This document shows, one piece after another, positions 35,276 through 49,497 of a DNA stretch of 64,000 nt. The translations under genes and the position numbers were made by a program. Positions within the stretch are counted from its first letter, which is position 1. Each line of letters begins with the position of its first letter. This DNA comes from Erythroxylum novogranatense (lineage: Eukaryota; Streptophyta; Magnoliopsida; Malpighiales; Erythroxylaceae), in assembly GCA_029891385.1 (NCBI GenBank), contig CM057232.1, forward strand, positions 69,093,824 to 69,157,823, read 5' to 3'. The notes under the pieces are model-generated. The model saw only the letters and a list, made by a program, of their open reading frames with translations. It had not been told where the DNA came from and made no database searches.

Positions 35276-36950
35276 GATGATGCAAGTGAAACATGCTCTA
35301 CAATGGCAGATCTGGAACAAACGTCCTCCAACGTCCCAACTTCCATAGGGCATAACTCCCTACTCCAAACTTCAAATTGGACAAACTTGATATCTATTTT
35401 ATAAAGAAAAGAGAGCTCTACAAGTTTCATAAAGGACATAAAAACTAATTTCACCTCTAAGGGTGTCAAAAATACACTCAAAGTTACTTCCTTCACAATG
35501 CCTCTCAAAACAGTGCAACATTTTGTCAAAACAATGCAACATTTTATAAAATCCATAACTTCTCATTCCCTTTGCTAAAAATTACAAGATTTATGCGAAA
35601 TGAACGATCAGAATGTTACCTAAAACTTTCATGAACAACATGAAATCAAATTCAATTGCTAAGTAGGTGAAACAATTCAATGAATGATTCTGCCCGCTGA
35701 AGCCACCTGAACTGAACAGCAATTTTATAAAAAGCATAACTTCTTGCAAAATGTCAAAAAATTGTATACTTTATACCTATGAAAAGATAAAACAGAATAC
35801 TACACTTCTAATGAAGGGATTAACAACCAATTTCATCTCTAACAAACTCAAAATTGTCATGCAAGTGGCTGCCCTGATCACTAATCAATGACCTAACTTA
35901 ATTCCAATCTTTGAAAATTCAAAACCCTCAATTCTGATATCCAAAAATAGTATAGTATATCTCATTTTCAAGATAATTGCTTCCTCTACAACTTTCCATA
36001 AAATCACTTGAGCCAATTCAAATCACAGAAATCTCTAAATTTGCTTCCAATCATAATACTCACAAAACCTACACTTATGGCTAGGTTTCACCAAAATGCA
36101 CATAACCAGTCAATAGTTAACAATTCATAACTCCCAACATACATATCGAAAAAATGCAAAATCAGTGTCAATGGAAAGATAACATGATAGGCTTAAACTT
36201 TCATTAAGACCAATTTCACCAATTCCTCCTAAATCAATCAAAACAAATTGCACCAAAGTTTCAGGTCATCTAACTCCGGTACTGTTCACACAGCCCATAT
36301 CTTTCACTTTCAAAGCAAGATTCAACACCCTTCTAAGCAAAATTAGGCAGAATTTCCTTCACATAAAATGTAGCCAAATGACTTAATTTTAGTCTAGGAC
36401 AAACCTCACCTCATTTGCTTAACCACACAGGTAGTTATGGCAAAAACATTAGAATATGTTCAAGGTACATTTTCCAGCTTTACTACTCACTCCAATTCCT
36501 ATCATTCAAATTCCAATTCTATACTCATAAGCATCCAATTTATTCATTAATTCACCCATACTATAATCAAAACCTCCACTTGAAAAATGATCACAAAAAT
36601 GACAGCAACTCGTACACACTCATTCATCTATTTTCTACACCATTAACATCATTTAATGCAATCCAAACCCTCTCAAATGACATACATCACATATTATCCT
36701 TACATGCATCATCCTACTTCATCAACCATCAATTAATCACTCAAAGCTCTCACCCAACTATACCAACACAATACTCATACACTTAGGTGCACAACCATCA
36801 CAAAGAATGCATTTAATTACCAATTTAAGAACATAGAACATACTTCTTACCTATAAGCTTCAAATCTTCTCAATCTACTAACTACTCCAATCTCTCTCTC
36901 TCTCTCTTCACATACACGACATCACCATCAACTTGAGCTTAGGTTGAACT

Positions 36951-39900
36951 TGTAACATCCCACCCCCCTCCTCGAAGGGTAAAATAGTAAAGTTGGCATA
37001 GGATGAGATTGATAAGGAATAATTAGAACTGTTCATGCATAATAGGATTGATACACAGTATCAATTGTGTATATGGAATTACGGTATATGCATTCATGAT
37101 AATTCCCGGTAATTGGGCCTAAAGCAATTTTATTGTGATTAACGTGGTTATGGGATTTGAAAAATTATTCGAGTCTTGTTTTAGCGTTTTCGATTTTAAG
37201 GATTTTCAGAATTTTTTGGAATTTTTAGGAGAAAATTCCGGATTTGCAAAATCGCCAGATGGCGGCTAAACTTGTTTTGGAGTAGAAAAGGTGATTTTGT
37301 GATTGAAAAATTATTTAGAGTGCCTTGTTACTTTTTTATAATTTTAGGAATTTCATTAATTCTCGAGAAAAATAATTGGGAAATTCTCGAATAGGATAAA
37401 TCGCCAATTAATGAACCGGTCGATTCTCGATAACAAAAATCGCTACCCATCGATCTTTGTAATATTGGGTATTTTATTTTGGGATTGAAAGTAGGGTCAT
37501 TGGAGTTAAATGGAGTAACATTTTGACTGAATTAATTAAGTAATAATTTGACTTTTCAAATAAAATCAAGCCAATCATCAATGGCCACTTTGAAGCAACA
37601 TTAAATGCTTCTCTTCATTGTTCTGGAACGTGTATAAGTGTTTAAAGGAAAGGAAATGAAATTTGTTTAAGGCTTTGTTAAGCCATCCGAAACTCATACA
37701 AAACAAACTCTTTTTAAACCATCAAATTTTCTCCTTCTCTCATCTTCCTTGTAACTTAAAGCTATTATTTCTTACTCTCATCAAAGCTAGAAGATGAGTT
37801 TGGTATATGCTTGAGAAGGAAAGGGAGGTTGGTATTTTGGTGTGGAAGTTAGAAGTGGTTATTGAAGCTTTGGAAAAGAGGTTCTAAATTAGGTAAGTTT
37901 TCATTTAAGTTTTGATCTTTAAATGGTGTATTTACATGGAATTAAATGTCATGATAGTATGGGGTAGTTAATAAAAGGATTTAAAGCATGTATTAGGTTC
38001 ATGTAGACATTAAAGTGATGATTATTGTGATTTGAAGAAAGGGTATGAGGCTAGGTGAAGATGCAGTAAAATTTATGATATGGTTTGATTTTGAATTGAA
38101 TGGGGATAATTATTTGAGTCCTTGAATTGAGGAAGTTGATGCTACCAATTTTTCAGTATTAACCCTAGTATATGTATGACTGGAGTGATATTTAATTTGT
38201 ATTTATTTTGATGTCTAGTGATGTGAAAAAGGTATTGGAAGTGGTTGAACTAAGGTTAACATTAAATCTGGAAAGTTAGAGTTGAGATTGATGTTACTGT
38301 TTTATTCATAACTTATTGTGTAGAAATGCAAATGAGGTAAGGTTAGTGGCCACTGAAACTTTGGGATGTTGGCTTTAATTTAGTGTGAAATAGGTGTTGT
38401 TGAATTTCAATGATAGAAGGGTGAAATTTTGCATGGAAAGTTACTGTTCCATTGCCTGTGAACAGTAACCGCAACCATGACATCTGAGTTTTGTTGATTT
38501 TTATGAATTAATTGAGATGGAATTAGGGAGAATGGTCTTCATAGAAGTTGTAGCATATTTGATTATATTTCCATTGCTACTGATCTTGCTATTTTTGGAA
38601 TTGTATATTGAGAGATATGAATTGATTACTAATGACTGGTTTTGAGCATTTTGGATGAAACCTAGCTTAAGTGTGATTTTGTGAGTTTACTGATTAGAGG
38701 CAATTTTAACATTTTAAGTGGACTGAATTGGTGTGAGTGAGCTTCTGAAAAGTTGTAGAGGAAGAGATTATCTTGAAATTGATATTTGGTATGTAATTTT
38801 TAGAAGTCAGAATTGGGAGATATGATTTTTCAAAAACTGATCCTACATTAGGTTATGAATGGCTGATGATAACAGAAACTTCCATAACAATTTTGAAATT
38901 GTTAGAGATCGAATTGGGTGTTGAGTGCTTCATGAAAAATGAAGTTTATGATGTTATCTTTACAAGGATATAAAGTTCTGATTTTATTGACTTATATACT
39001 GGAAGTTATGCTTCTTGTAAGATTACTGCCCAAAGTGAAGGATTTCAGGGACAGTGACATTGAATGAATTAATTGACTGGCTTAGCAATAGAATTTGATT
39101 TTGGGTTGTTCATGAAAGTTGTAGAGGACATTGTGAACTTATTGACCATATTTTTGTGGTAATTTATTTCTGAAGAATAAGTGAGTTATGAAATTGTAAA
39201 TGTACTGCTCTGTGTTGATGGAAATTGAGTAGGTAGAAGGTTTGATGGATTATTTGACACCCTTAGGGTTGGAATTGATTTTTATGGTCTTCTTGAGAAT
39301 TGTAGAGCTTTTCATAAGCTTTCCAATGAGGTATAGTGGGTATTTTTCTGATTTGTGTGCTAAAAGTTAGAGTAGTTGGAAATTAGGAATTGAAATCTGG
39401 AAAAAAAAAAAAGGACAAGCGGGGAACTCGCCGTCTCATGAGCGACTTCTCGCCTCGCGAGCGAGATAATTAGCCTGGTCGCGAGGGCGACGGCTTGCCC
39501 TCATGACGAAGCAGATGATTCAGCCTCGCGGCGACGTTGCGCCTCGAGGGCGAGATTAAAGAGGTGGTCGCGAGGCGCCTCGCCTCATGACATGATGAGT
39601 GAAATCGCCTCGCGGCGGCGTCTCGCCCATGAGGCAGGCGATGGATATATATATATATATATTTATTATTTTGATTATTATTTTGATATTAAATGGTACA
39701 ATGGTTCTTTTGTCAATTTCTTTCCGTCGGCGTCCGATTGACTGATTCGAGGCATCGGATTCGTTGAATATTTAATTTCATTTTCTGAAAAACGGGAATT
39801 TTAGGCGGAATTTGGCGTAGCTCCTATTAACGAACGTGTAAACACTGTTTTATTTAATTGGGGACCTATAGAGGTCCGAATTGCGCCGTCGGCGCTTATG

Positions 39901-41382
39901 GATTTCTAATTTTCATAGAATTTTATTATGGGAAAATATTGAGTTAGGACCAGAATTCATGAACATGCATATCTCATCATCATGAGCACAAATTTCATAT
40001 TTAGTGACTTCGTACTTTTCTCGATTCATATAGAGGTCCAATTGGGCGTCGATTGACCGACGTCACAGAGGTTTTCGGCGTTAGCTTCGGAAGCAATAGG
40101 TGAGTAACCTAGATGGTTTCTCAATTTTTTTATGTGTTTAATATTTCGCGGTTATGCCATGTGGAGATAATGGATGGGTATATGTGTGTTTGACTTTGAT
40201 TGATTTGGACCATAGGTGTATACGAAATATTGGGAATGAGATAACGAAGTGCTATTTGTGTGTATTTGTTTGTGAATGTTTACATTGGAATCTCGGACCA
40301 AAGGTCAGAAATAGGATTGATATCGAAGTGTTAATTATCTGTCTCGTCATGGGATGTATTTGTAAATGCGATATGGTATGTGCGATAAATTGGAAAAATA
40401 TATGATTGAAATCTGGGACCGAAGGTCCGAAATGAAATGGCATTGAATGTAAGTGATAGAAATAGCGTAAATGGAAATTGGAACATATGCATTCATGCAT
40501 AAGGACATGATCGAGATAAAAGCGGTTGTATTTGGAAGCGACCATCAAATGTCGGGGCATATCCGCCTAACGTATGAGAGCTTTACTCAGCGCATGGACC
40601 TCGGGTCAGCGTATTGAGCCTCGGGCTCGATGTATTAGAACTTCAAGCCCGATGTTGAAACCATTGGCTCAACGCAATGTGCCCGTTATTGGGGCGATTT
40701 GAGCGCACAGTCACAACAACGTAATGAAAATGGAAAGGGTCTCATGTGCATTGCATATATGGTATGATTGAATTTGGATTGTATGAAAGCGTCGCCTTAC
40801 ATTTGTGAAATGTAATGGTATGTACTATTTGAGATTACATTTGTGAACTGTGTTCGTATGTGATATTTGTGGTGATTGAACATGCATGAATTGAGTGAAC
40901 CATCGATGATGGTTTCTCACCGAGTTCATAAAACTCACCCAAAATTTGCATCTATTTTTCAGGTCTGAAGAATACCCCGTTGACACGGAGTATGTCTCTT
41001 GTAGACGAGTAAAGGTTAGAGGTCGGGATCGGTTAGGTATGCATGAGTGTCTTAGTAAACCTGTATTCGCAATCAACGTATAACAAGGCATTGTATTTTC
41101 TTGAGCCCTTGTGGTATGGATGTTTCTTGCATTGGTGATTGTAATTATTCTTGGATGGTGTAATAAGCTGAAATGGTTATGTTGAACACGGTTTTAATTA
41201 CTTCTTGTGTTTGCCGTGTGAGCGTGGAGTTAATGGCTACAAAAGAAAAGAAAAAAAAGTATCTTGAATTTTAAATCGGTGATGTAGTCGCCACTCTCGT
41301 GGGACACGGACTCGGATATCACCAACGATATCGGGTTGGGTCTTCTGGTGTGAAGTGTTACATTAGGTGGTATCGAGCCCGA
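36951..41382 (+). repeat. 5' LTR of LARD-like element (4432 bp)
   Basis: Runs from TGTAACATCCC to GAAGTGTTACA. It contains degenerate direct repeats of about 150 bp (about 38500-39360), a CpG-rich island (39413-39640), an AT run (TATATATATA near 39650), and near 40910 the block CACCGAGTTCATAAAACTCACC, also present in the solo LTR at 55757-56671. Confidence 0.9.
39413..39640. repeat. CTCGCGAG-type CpG island in LARD 5' LTR
   Basis: A run of related palindromic motifs (CTCGCGAGCGAG, GTCGCGAGG, CTCATGA) with high GC in AT-rich surroundings. The 3' LTR holds the same island at about 47325-47515 with numerous small differences, whereas the rest of the two LTRs is nearly identical. Confidence 0.78.
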
Positions 41383-41387
41383 TGATG

Positions 41388-41400
41388 CGTAATGTATCCG
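41388..41400 (+). other. Primer-binding site of LARD-like element
   Basis: TGGTATCGAGCCC lies 5 bp after the LTR end, close to the initiator tRNA-Met complement TGGTATCAGAGCC. Two bases differ, yet the spacing is the same as in the Tekay elements. Confidence 0.75.
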
Positions 41401-44400
41401 AGCACGATTTGGAACATAGGTTTCATACATTTGAGTCGGCGTCGTTGCGAGACCGTGTAACGATCCCTAGTCGAGTCATTGCGAGGATAAAGTCTAAGGT
41501 GCATAAGTGTCAGTGACTAAGTGAGAGAAGTGTGAGGCTGGATTAGAGTGAAAATCCTAAAGGGATAATCAATTAGGATAGGATAAAGGAAAATGGATAA
41601 GAAGGTTGATATTGTCTTTGGGTTAGAAACCCTTATATGTGATAGCGCGAATGACCGTTGGCCTAGACTAATTAAAATTTCCAAATTAAATTGAATGCGG
41701 ATGTTGAGAACTTGGAGAGGTCCATTAGAGATATGGGAAGCATATTGGTTATAGTAGATCTAAGTGAAATTAAAAGCCGGAATGGTTAGGTAATTACGAT
41801 TCATTGTATATGTTATGAAAGGGAAATATAGGAATTGAGTAAAATGTAGATGGTCGATCGGGCATATTTTGATTCATCGTATTGAGTTAGAGATCGATAG
41901 ATATTATAAGCGATGATGATAGCGAAATGGAAAGAAGCTCGATAGAGTCTTGTAATGGTTTATTGAGAACTGAAAGAGCCAAAAAAGTGATGCGGTGCCT
42001 ATTTGAGTGAGATAAAAGTGTCTGATAGATGAAATGAATTCGAAATGGTTATGAACTAGACCGCATAAGTTTGAGGCTGAAATTGTTAGGTGATTATCTT
42101 GATGGTGTATCGAAATCTTGAATTAGGTGTATATGGACACGAAAATGGTAAATGGATAGGTATATAGATAGAGAGAAAATGGAGTAGTATCAACGACTTT
42201 GTCGGTATTGGGGACTGTGAACACCTGATCATAGACTGTTTGAAGAAAATAGAAGATAAGTAGCAGAAAACAGAATAAAAAAAAATAATAGGACTAATGA
42301 TCATAAGCTGATAAGCCAAATTGATATGACCTTACAAGGTCAAGTAGCACGTAACGGATAGGGGAATGAGACATACAGTTTAATGATATGGTGAGAATGA
42401 AATAAAGATCTTGAAAAGAATGAAACCACAATAGTGGTATATGAAAAGAGTTGTCGCATTTAAGTCGATTTACTGTTAGGGATATCTATTGGACGGTAAT
42501 GTTGATTGTGACTAATGAAATGTATGTGATGATATATGGAAATCATAGAGAAGCAGGCGGTAAATGTTTAGAGTGATTTTAAGTGTGAAGTTCTTAATGG
42601 GTTAAAGTAAGACAAAAGTAGACTAAGTGTGCTGTATGAGTGGGCGAAAAGTGATTACGGTATCGGTCATTTAATTGAGGATGGGTATAAGCGGAAAGGA
42701 GTCTTAAGGAAGTCTGAATTGTATGGATTACAAATTGGATTAGGATAGAATCTTGTAGTGCAGATTCTTGAATAAGTGGTAAAGAAAGTGTTTAAGTGGT
42801 CATCATAAGGAACCTTCGTGAAAGGAATGTTCGATATTTAAATTATGGCATAAAATTGTTCTAATTGAGATTATGCATTATAGTGAAGAAGGATTGAAAA
42901 GCAATTAGGAATAATAATTGATTGATGAGATTTTGTGGACAAAATTAAAAGTGAAATTGGGTCATAGCTCATCTTCTTTGAGATTATCGCATTGTATGTA
43001 CAAAGAATGTAAAGAATTCCATATGAGTGAGATTTTAATTTGAGGTGAATCTAATTGCAATGTGAAGTGAATCGATCTCCGGTTATGATGCAAAACTGTT
43101 GAGGAATCGATTTGAAACGAAGAATAAAAGAGTCCGGCGAGAAGTGAGTTATTAAAATAAGATGAAAATTTTGAAGGTTTAAATATAGATGACAAGGTAT
43201 TAACATATGTTGATAGGAATGATATGAAAACAAATGAGAAGAGAAATGGAAAAGAGTGGCGAATGGAGACAAGAGGGTCAAAAGGGAAGCCGACAATGAG
43301 GTGATGTAGTGACACCTTCATAAAGAAATTGTAGATACACTCATTGTAGACTCAATGAAAAGGGTAAAAGATATACGGTAACGTCAATAAGACCCTAATA
43401 GGGATTTATGCGAAGTAAGCAAATGGTAATAACTGTGATTAGAGACAGAATGTGTTTAGAAGTGTTGAACAGTGAAAAGTGAAAAGAACGATAGGACTAA
43501 TTGGAAGAGTGGGTAGTGAGTATTGAACTGCGACAATATGTTGAACAAGTATGAAATAAATTGAACTGACTGTGATAAATGGTATTAGTGTCATTCTCAT
43601 TATTGAAAGCCTTGGAGACTATAGATTCCTATAAGGATACATTGTGTTAATTTGAGAAAGAGACAAGTATAAATCGATAGTCTGAAATGAGCGAACAATT
43701 ACGCCTACCAAATTCAAGTAATGAATGGATCAATTACGAGATATTGGGATTGTCGGTGATTGTCAAGCAAATGATGAGTAATAGTGAGGCGTTTACGGAA
43801 AATTTAAGTTGTAAAAATAGTGATAAGAAAGGTTAAGAGTGCGAGAAAGTAAAGGGAATTTCTTTTTATGATGAGTTTGAATATACAAATGGAATTGGAA
43901 AACTATAGTGAACAAAAGTCGAAGGAGAAATAAGTGTACCCGATAAAAGGTATTAGAACAAGAAAGTGAGCAGTTAAAGTTAGACATTCTAGTCGACATA
44001 TTTGAAAAGTGAAATTGAGTAATTGTAGGTATAGAATGAAGTGATTCTTGGCTCAGTGTTTATAGGTTGAATGTCCATAGGAAAAAGGTTTGATTATGTT
44101 CTTGTTATAGAGTTTTGATTCATTTGGAGAATATATCTTGTTACCTTTGCATAGTGCCTCTTGAGAGTTAAAGACCATAATGGGTTTGAGGCCGAAATGT
44201 GTGAGAAAAGGAAAGTGACTTAGGAAAACGCATGGTTAGCTAAAGTGGAATTGGATCGGACAAATGAGATAGAGTAAACTGTATGCAGAATAAAGTGTGT
44301 GACCCTTATAGAAAAGTGAATTGTCTTAGTGAATGGCATATAATAAATGACCGCATTAGGTACATTATTCTTGATTATAGTGAAGTGGAATTAAATATTC

Positions 44401-44840
44401 TTGTATTGGTACCAAGGAATGTAAATCGTCACAGACGTGATTAAGGGAGGTACCAAAGATATGGAGATGTCCTCGATGGAATCTGAATTGGACTATATGG
44501 TGCTGTAGGAAAAAGGTATTAGAAGGATAAAATGTGATCGTGAATAGATTTGAAAATCTTGAATCGAGTCAATATCGGAACCAAAGGTAGTGCTATTCTA
44601 GAAATGGCAAGTGAGATAGCTAAGAACATGAGATCGCCAACTGATAGTTTGTCAAATCCGTTTACTGTACTAAGTGATAACGAGTTAGCCAAATCAGTAA
44701 CTGAACCACAGACTGAGAGTGGTTATAGTGATCACTCGATAAGTGAATTATTAAGTGGAAAAGTGTATAGGATATATAGACTCATATGATTATTGTCATA
44801 GTGAATCGTTGACTGAGAATTTCGAGGACGAAATTCTTTT
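41401..44840 (+). other. Non-coding core of LARD-like element
   Basis: The plus strand is purine-rich, with no frame over 120 codons and no intact retroviral motif. A possible relic is at 42200-42239: TGT..TGGGG...CAC....TGT, which spells a CCHC zinc knuckle with the second Cys as Trp and two bases missing. A 79-codon frame at 44550-44789 resembles nothing I know. The core would serve as packaged RNA and not as message. Confidence 0.75.
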
Positions 44841-44854
44841 AAGGAGGGGAGAAT
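44841..44854 (+). other. Polypurine tract of LARD-like element
   Basis: AAGGAGGGGAGAAT abuts the 3' LTR. The preceding AATTTCGAGGACGAAATTC is shared with the end of the Tekay coding region (about 23935-23955). Confidence 0.82.
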
Positions 44855-47800
44855 TGTAACATCCCACCCCCCTCCTCGAAGGGTAAAATAGTAAAGTTGG
44901 CATAGGATGAGATTGATAAGGAATAATTAGAACTGTTCATGCATAATAGGATTGATACACAGTATCAATTGTGTATATGGAATTACGGTATATGCATTCA
45001 TGATAATTCCCGGTAATTAGGCCTAAAGCAATTTTATTGTGATTAACGTGGTTATGGGATTTGAAAAATTATTCTGAGTGCGCTGTTAAGCGTTTTCGAT
45101 TTTAAGGGATTTTCAGGAATTTTTTTGGAATTTTTGGAGAAAATTCCCGATTTAACAAAATCGTCGATGGCTGGCCTAAACTTGTTTTGGAGTAGAAAAG
45201 GTGATTTTGTGATTGAAAAATTATTTGGAGTGCCTTGTTACTTTTTTATAATTTTAGAATTTCATTAATTCTCGAGAAAAATAATTGGAAATTCTCGGGC
45301 CGGATAAATGCGCCAATTAATGAACAAATTCGATTCTCGATAACAAAAATCGCTACCCACCGATCTTTGTAATATTGGGTATTTTATTTTGGGACTGAAA
45401 GTAGGGTCATTGGAGTTAAATGGAGTAACATTTTGGTGAATTAATTAAGTAATAATTTGACTTTTCAAATAAAATCAAGCCAATCATCAATGGCCACTTT
45501 GAAGCAACATTAAATGCTTCTCTTCATTGTTCTGGAGCGATGTATAAGTGTTTAAAGGAAAGGAAATGAAATTTGTTTAAGGCTTTGTTAAGCCATCAAA
45601 ACTCATACAAAACAAACTCTTCTTTAAACCATCGAAATTTTCTCCTTCTCTCATCTTCCTTGTAACTTAAAGCTATTATTTCTTACTCTCATCAAAGCTA
45701 GAAGATGAGTTTGGTATATGTTTGAGAAGGAAAGGGAGGTTGGTATTTTGGTGTGGAAGTTAGAAGTGGTTATTGAAGCTTTGGAAAGAGGTTCTAAATT
45801 AGGTAAGTTTTCATTTAAGTTTTGATCTTTAAATGGTGTATTTACATGGAATTAAATGTCATGATAGTATGGGGTAGTTAATAAAAGGATTTAAAGCATG
45901 TATTAGGTTCATGTAGACATTAAAGTGATGATTATTGTGATTTGAAGAAAGGGGTATGAGGCTAGGTGAAGATGCAGTAAAATTTATGATATGGTTTGAT
46001 TTTGAATTGAATGGGGATAATTATTTGAGTCCTTGAATTGAGGAAGTTGATGCTACCAATTTTCAGTATTAACCCTAGTATATGTATGACTGGAGTGATA
46101 TTTAATTTGTATTTATTTTGATGTCTAGTGATGTGAAAAGGTATTGGAAGTGGTTGAACTAAGGTTAACATTAAATCTGGAAAGTTAGAGTTGAGATTGA
46201 TGTTACTGTTTTATTCATAACTTATTGTGTAGAAATGCAAATGAGGTAAGGTTAGTGGCCACTGAAACTTTGGGATGTTGGCTTTAATTTAGTGTGAAAT
46301 AGGTGTTGTTGAATTTCAATGATAGAAGGGTGAAATTTTGCATGGAAAGTTACTGTTCCATTGCCTGTGAACAGTAACCGCAACCATGACATCTGAGTTT
46401 TGTTGATTTTTATGAATTAATTGAGATGTAATTAGGGAGAATGGTCTTCATGGAAGTTGTAGCATATTTGATTATCTTTCCATTTCTACTGATCTTGCTA
46501 TTTTTGGAATTGTATATTGGGAGATATGAATTGATTACTAATGACTGGTTTTGAGCATTTTGGATGAAACCTAGCTTAAGTGTGATTTTGTGAGTTTACT
46601 GATTAGAGGCAATTTTAACATTTTAATTGGACTGAATTGGTGTGAGTGAGCTTCTGAAAAGTTGTAGAGGAAGAGATTATCTTGAAATTGATATTTGGTA
46701 TGTAATTTTAGAAGTCAGAATTGGGAGATATGATTTTCAAAACTGATCCTACATTAGGTTATAAATGGCTGATGATAACAGAAACTTCCATAACAATTTT
46801 GAAATTGTTAGAGATCGAATTGGGTGTTGAGTGCTTCATGAAAAATGAAGTTTATGATGTTATCTTTACAAGGATATAAAGTTCTGATTTTATTGACTTA
46901 TATACTGGAAGTTATGCTTCTTGTAAGATTACTGCTCAAAGTGAAGGATTTCAGGGACAGTGACATTGAATGAATTAATTGACTGGCTTAGCAATAGAAT
47001 TTGATTTTGGGTTGTTCATGAAAGTTGTAGAGGACATTGTGAACTTATTGACCATATTTTTGTGGTAATTTATTTCTGAAGAATAAGTGAGTTATGAAAT
47101 TGTAAATGTACTGCTCTGTGTTGATGGAAATTGAGTAGGCAGAAGGTTTGATGGATTATTTGACACCCTTAGGGTTGGAATTGATTTTTATGGTCTTCTT
47201 GAGAATTGTAGAGCTTTTCATAAGCTTTCCAATGAGGTATAGTGGGTATTTTTCTGATTTGTGTGCTAAAAGTTAGAGTAGTTGGAAATTAGGAATTGAA
47301 ATCTGGAAAAAAAAAAAAAAGACAAGGCGAGGAACTTCGCCGTCTCATGAGGGCGACTTCTCGCCTCGCGACGAATAATTAGCTGGTCGCGAGGGACAAC
47401 TTGCCCTCATGACGAAGCGAGATGATTCAGCCTCATGACGCGACGTTACTGCCTCGCGGGCGAGATTTAAAGAAATTTGATCGCGAGGCGTCTACGCCCA
47501 TGAGGCGTATGGAGATATATATATATATTTATTATTTTGATTATTATTTTGATATTAAATGGTACAATGGTTCTTTTGTCAATTTCTTTCCGTCGACGTC
47601 CGATTGACCTGATTCGAGGCATCGGATTCGTTGAATATTTAATTTCATTTTCAAAAAAGCAGAATTTTATACGGGAATTTGACGTAGCCCTATTATTGAG
47701 CGTGTAAACACTGCTTTATTTAATTGGGGACCTATAGAGGTCCAATTATGCGTCGTCGCTTTATGGATTTTAATTTTTCATAGAATTTTATTATGGGAAA

Positions 47801-49232
47801 ATATTGAGTTAGGGCCGGAATTCATGAACATGCATATCTCATCATCATGAGCACAAATTTCATATTTAGTACTCGTACTTTTTCGATTCATATAGAGGTC
47901 CAATTGGGCGTCGATTGACCAAACATCACAGAGATTTTCGGCGTTAGCTCGGAAGCAATAGGTGAGTAACCTAGATGGTTTCTCAATTTTTTTATGTGTT
48001 TAATATTTAGCGGTTATGCCGTATGGAGATAATGGATGGGTATATGTGTGTTTGACTTTGATTGATTTGGACCATAGGTTATACGAAATATTGGGAATGA
48101 GATAACGAAGTGCTATTTGTGTGTGATTGTTTGTGAATGTTTACATTGGAGATCTCGGACCAAAGGTCAGGAAATAAAGATTGATATCGAAGTGTTAATT
48201 ATCTCTCGTCGTGGGATGTATTTGTAAATGCGATATGGTATGTATGATAAATTGGAAAAATATATGATTGAAATCTGGGACCGAAGGTCGAGGAAATGAA
48301 ATGGCATTGAATGTAAGTGATAGAAATAGCTGTAAATGGAAATTGGAACATATGCATTCATGTATAAGGACATGATCGAGATAAAAGCGGTTGTATTTGG
48401 AAGCGACCACCGTGTCGGGACATATCCGCCTGACGTATGTGAGAGCTTTCAGCTCACGCACGGACCTCGGGTCCAGCGTATTGAGCCTCGGGCTCGATGT
48501 ATTAGGGCTTGAAGCCCGATGTTGAAACCATTGGCTCAGCGCAATGTGCCGTTATTGGGACGATTTGGTAGCAGTCCGCAACAACGTAATGAAAATGGAA
48601 AGGGTCTCATGTGCATTGCATATATGGTATGATTGAATTTGGATTGTATGAAAAGCGTCGCGCTTACATTTGTGAAATGTAATGGTATGTACTATTTGAG
48701 ATTACATTTGTGAGCTGTGTTCGTATGTGATATTTAGCAAGTGATTGAGCATGCATGAATTGAGTGAACCATCGATGATGGTTTCTCACCGAGTTCATAA
48801 AACTCACCCAAAATTTGCATCTATTTTTCAGTCTGAAGAATACCGGTTGACAGGGAGTATGTCTCTGTAGAGCGAGTAAAGGTTAGAGGTGGGATCAGTT
48901 AGGTATGCGCATGAGTGTCTTAGTAAACTGTATTCCGCAATCAACGTATAACAAGGCATTGTATTTTCTTGAGCCCTTGTGGTATGGATGTTTCTTGCAT
49001 TGGTGATTGTAATTATTCTTGGATGGTATAATAACTGAAGCTGGTTATGTTGAACACGGATTTTAATTACTTACTGTGTTTGCCGTGTGAGCGTGGAGTT
49101 AATGGCTACAAAAAGAAAAAAAAAAAAGTATCTTGAATTTTAAATCGTGATGTGATCGCCACTCTCGTGGGACACGGACTCGGATATCACCAACGATATC
49201 GGGTTCGAGTCTTACAGGTGTGGGGTGTTACA
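44855..49232 (+). repeat. 3' LTR of LARD-like element (4378 bp)
   Basis: Nearly identical to 36951-41382. The differences cluster in the CpG island and at CG or CNG sites. It is followed by the GAACT duplication and then by the interrupted family C solo LTR. Confidence 0.9.
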
Positions 49233-49497
49233 GAACTTTTGTTTTGTATGCTTAAGACCAAAGAAGAGCAAACCATGGAGAAGGAGATGGAAAAGAGAAG
49301 CAAGCAAAAATCAAGAAGAGGAGAGGAAGAAGTAGGCTACGAAGGTGATGCTGGAGAAAAGCATGAAGAAAATTTGCTTTTGGCCCTTTAATATGGAAGT
49401 ATCGAGAATGAAGACCAAAGGAGGGGCTTTAATTCCTTAATGAGTGTCATGACACATGTCATGACACTTACCACATAATAAAATAACAATCAAATTA

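Larger units (their letters stand above)
36951..49232 (+). mobile_element. LARD-like non-autonomous Ty3/gypsy element (family B)
   Basis: Perfect TSD GAACT (36946-36950 and 49233-49237). Two very similar LTRs of 4.43 and 4.38 kb start TGTAACATCCCACC and end GTGTTACA. A primer-binding site, a polypurine tract and a 3.47-kb core without gag or pol lie between. Very long LTRs around a conserved-length non-coding core is the definition of LARDs. The 3' end of the core (GAGGACGAAATTCTTTTAAG plus purines) equals the gag-pol end of the Tekay elements here, so Tekay-type enzymes probably mobilised it. Confidence 0.88.

Noticed and set aside
36415..36786. 123-codon plus-strand frame
   Set aside because: His/Ser/Tyr-rich translation of AT-rich LTR sequence lying in the reversed family C LTR.
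44550..44789. 79-codon frame at the end of the LARD core
   Set aside because: Reasonable composition but no known domain; it could be a pol relic or chance. Not called as a gene.
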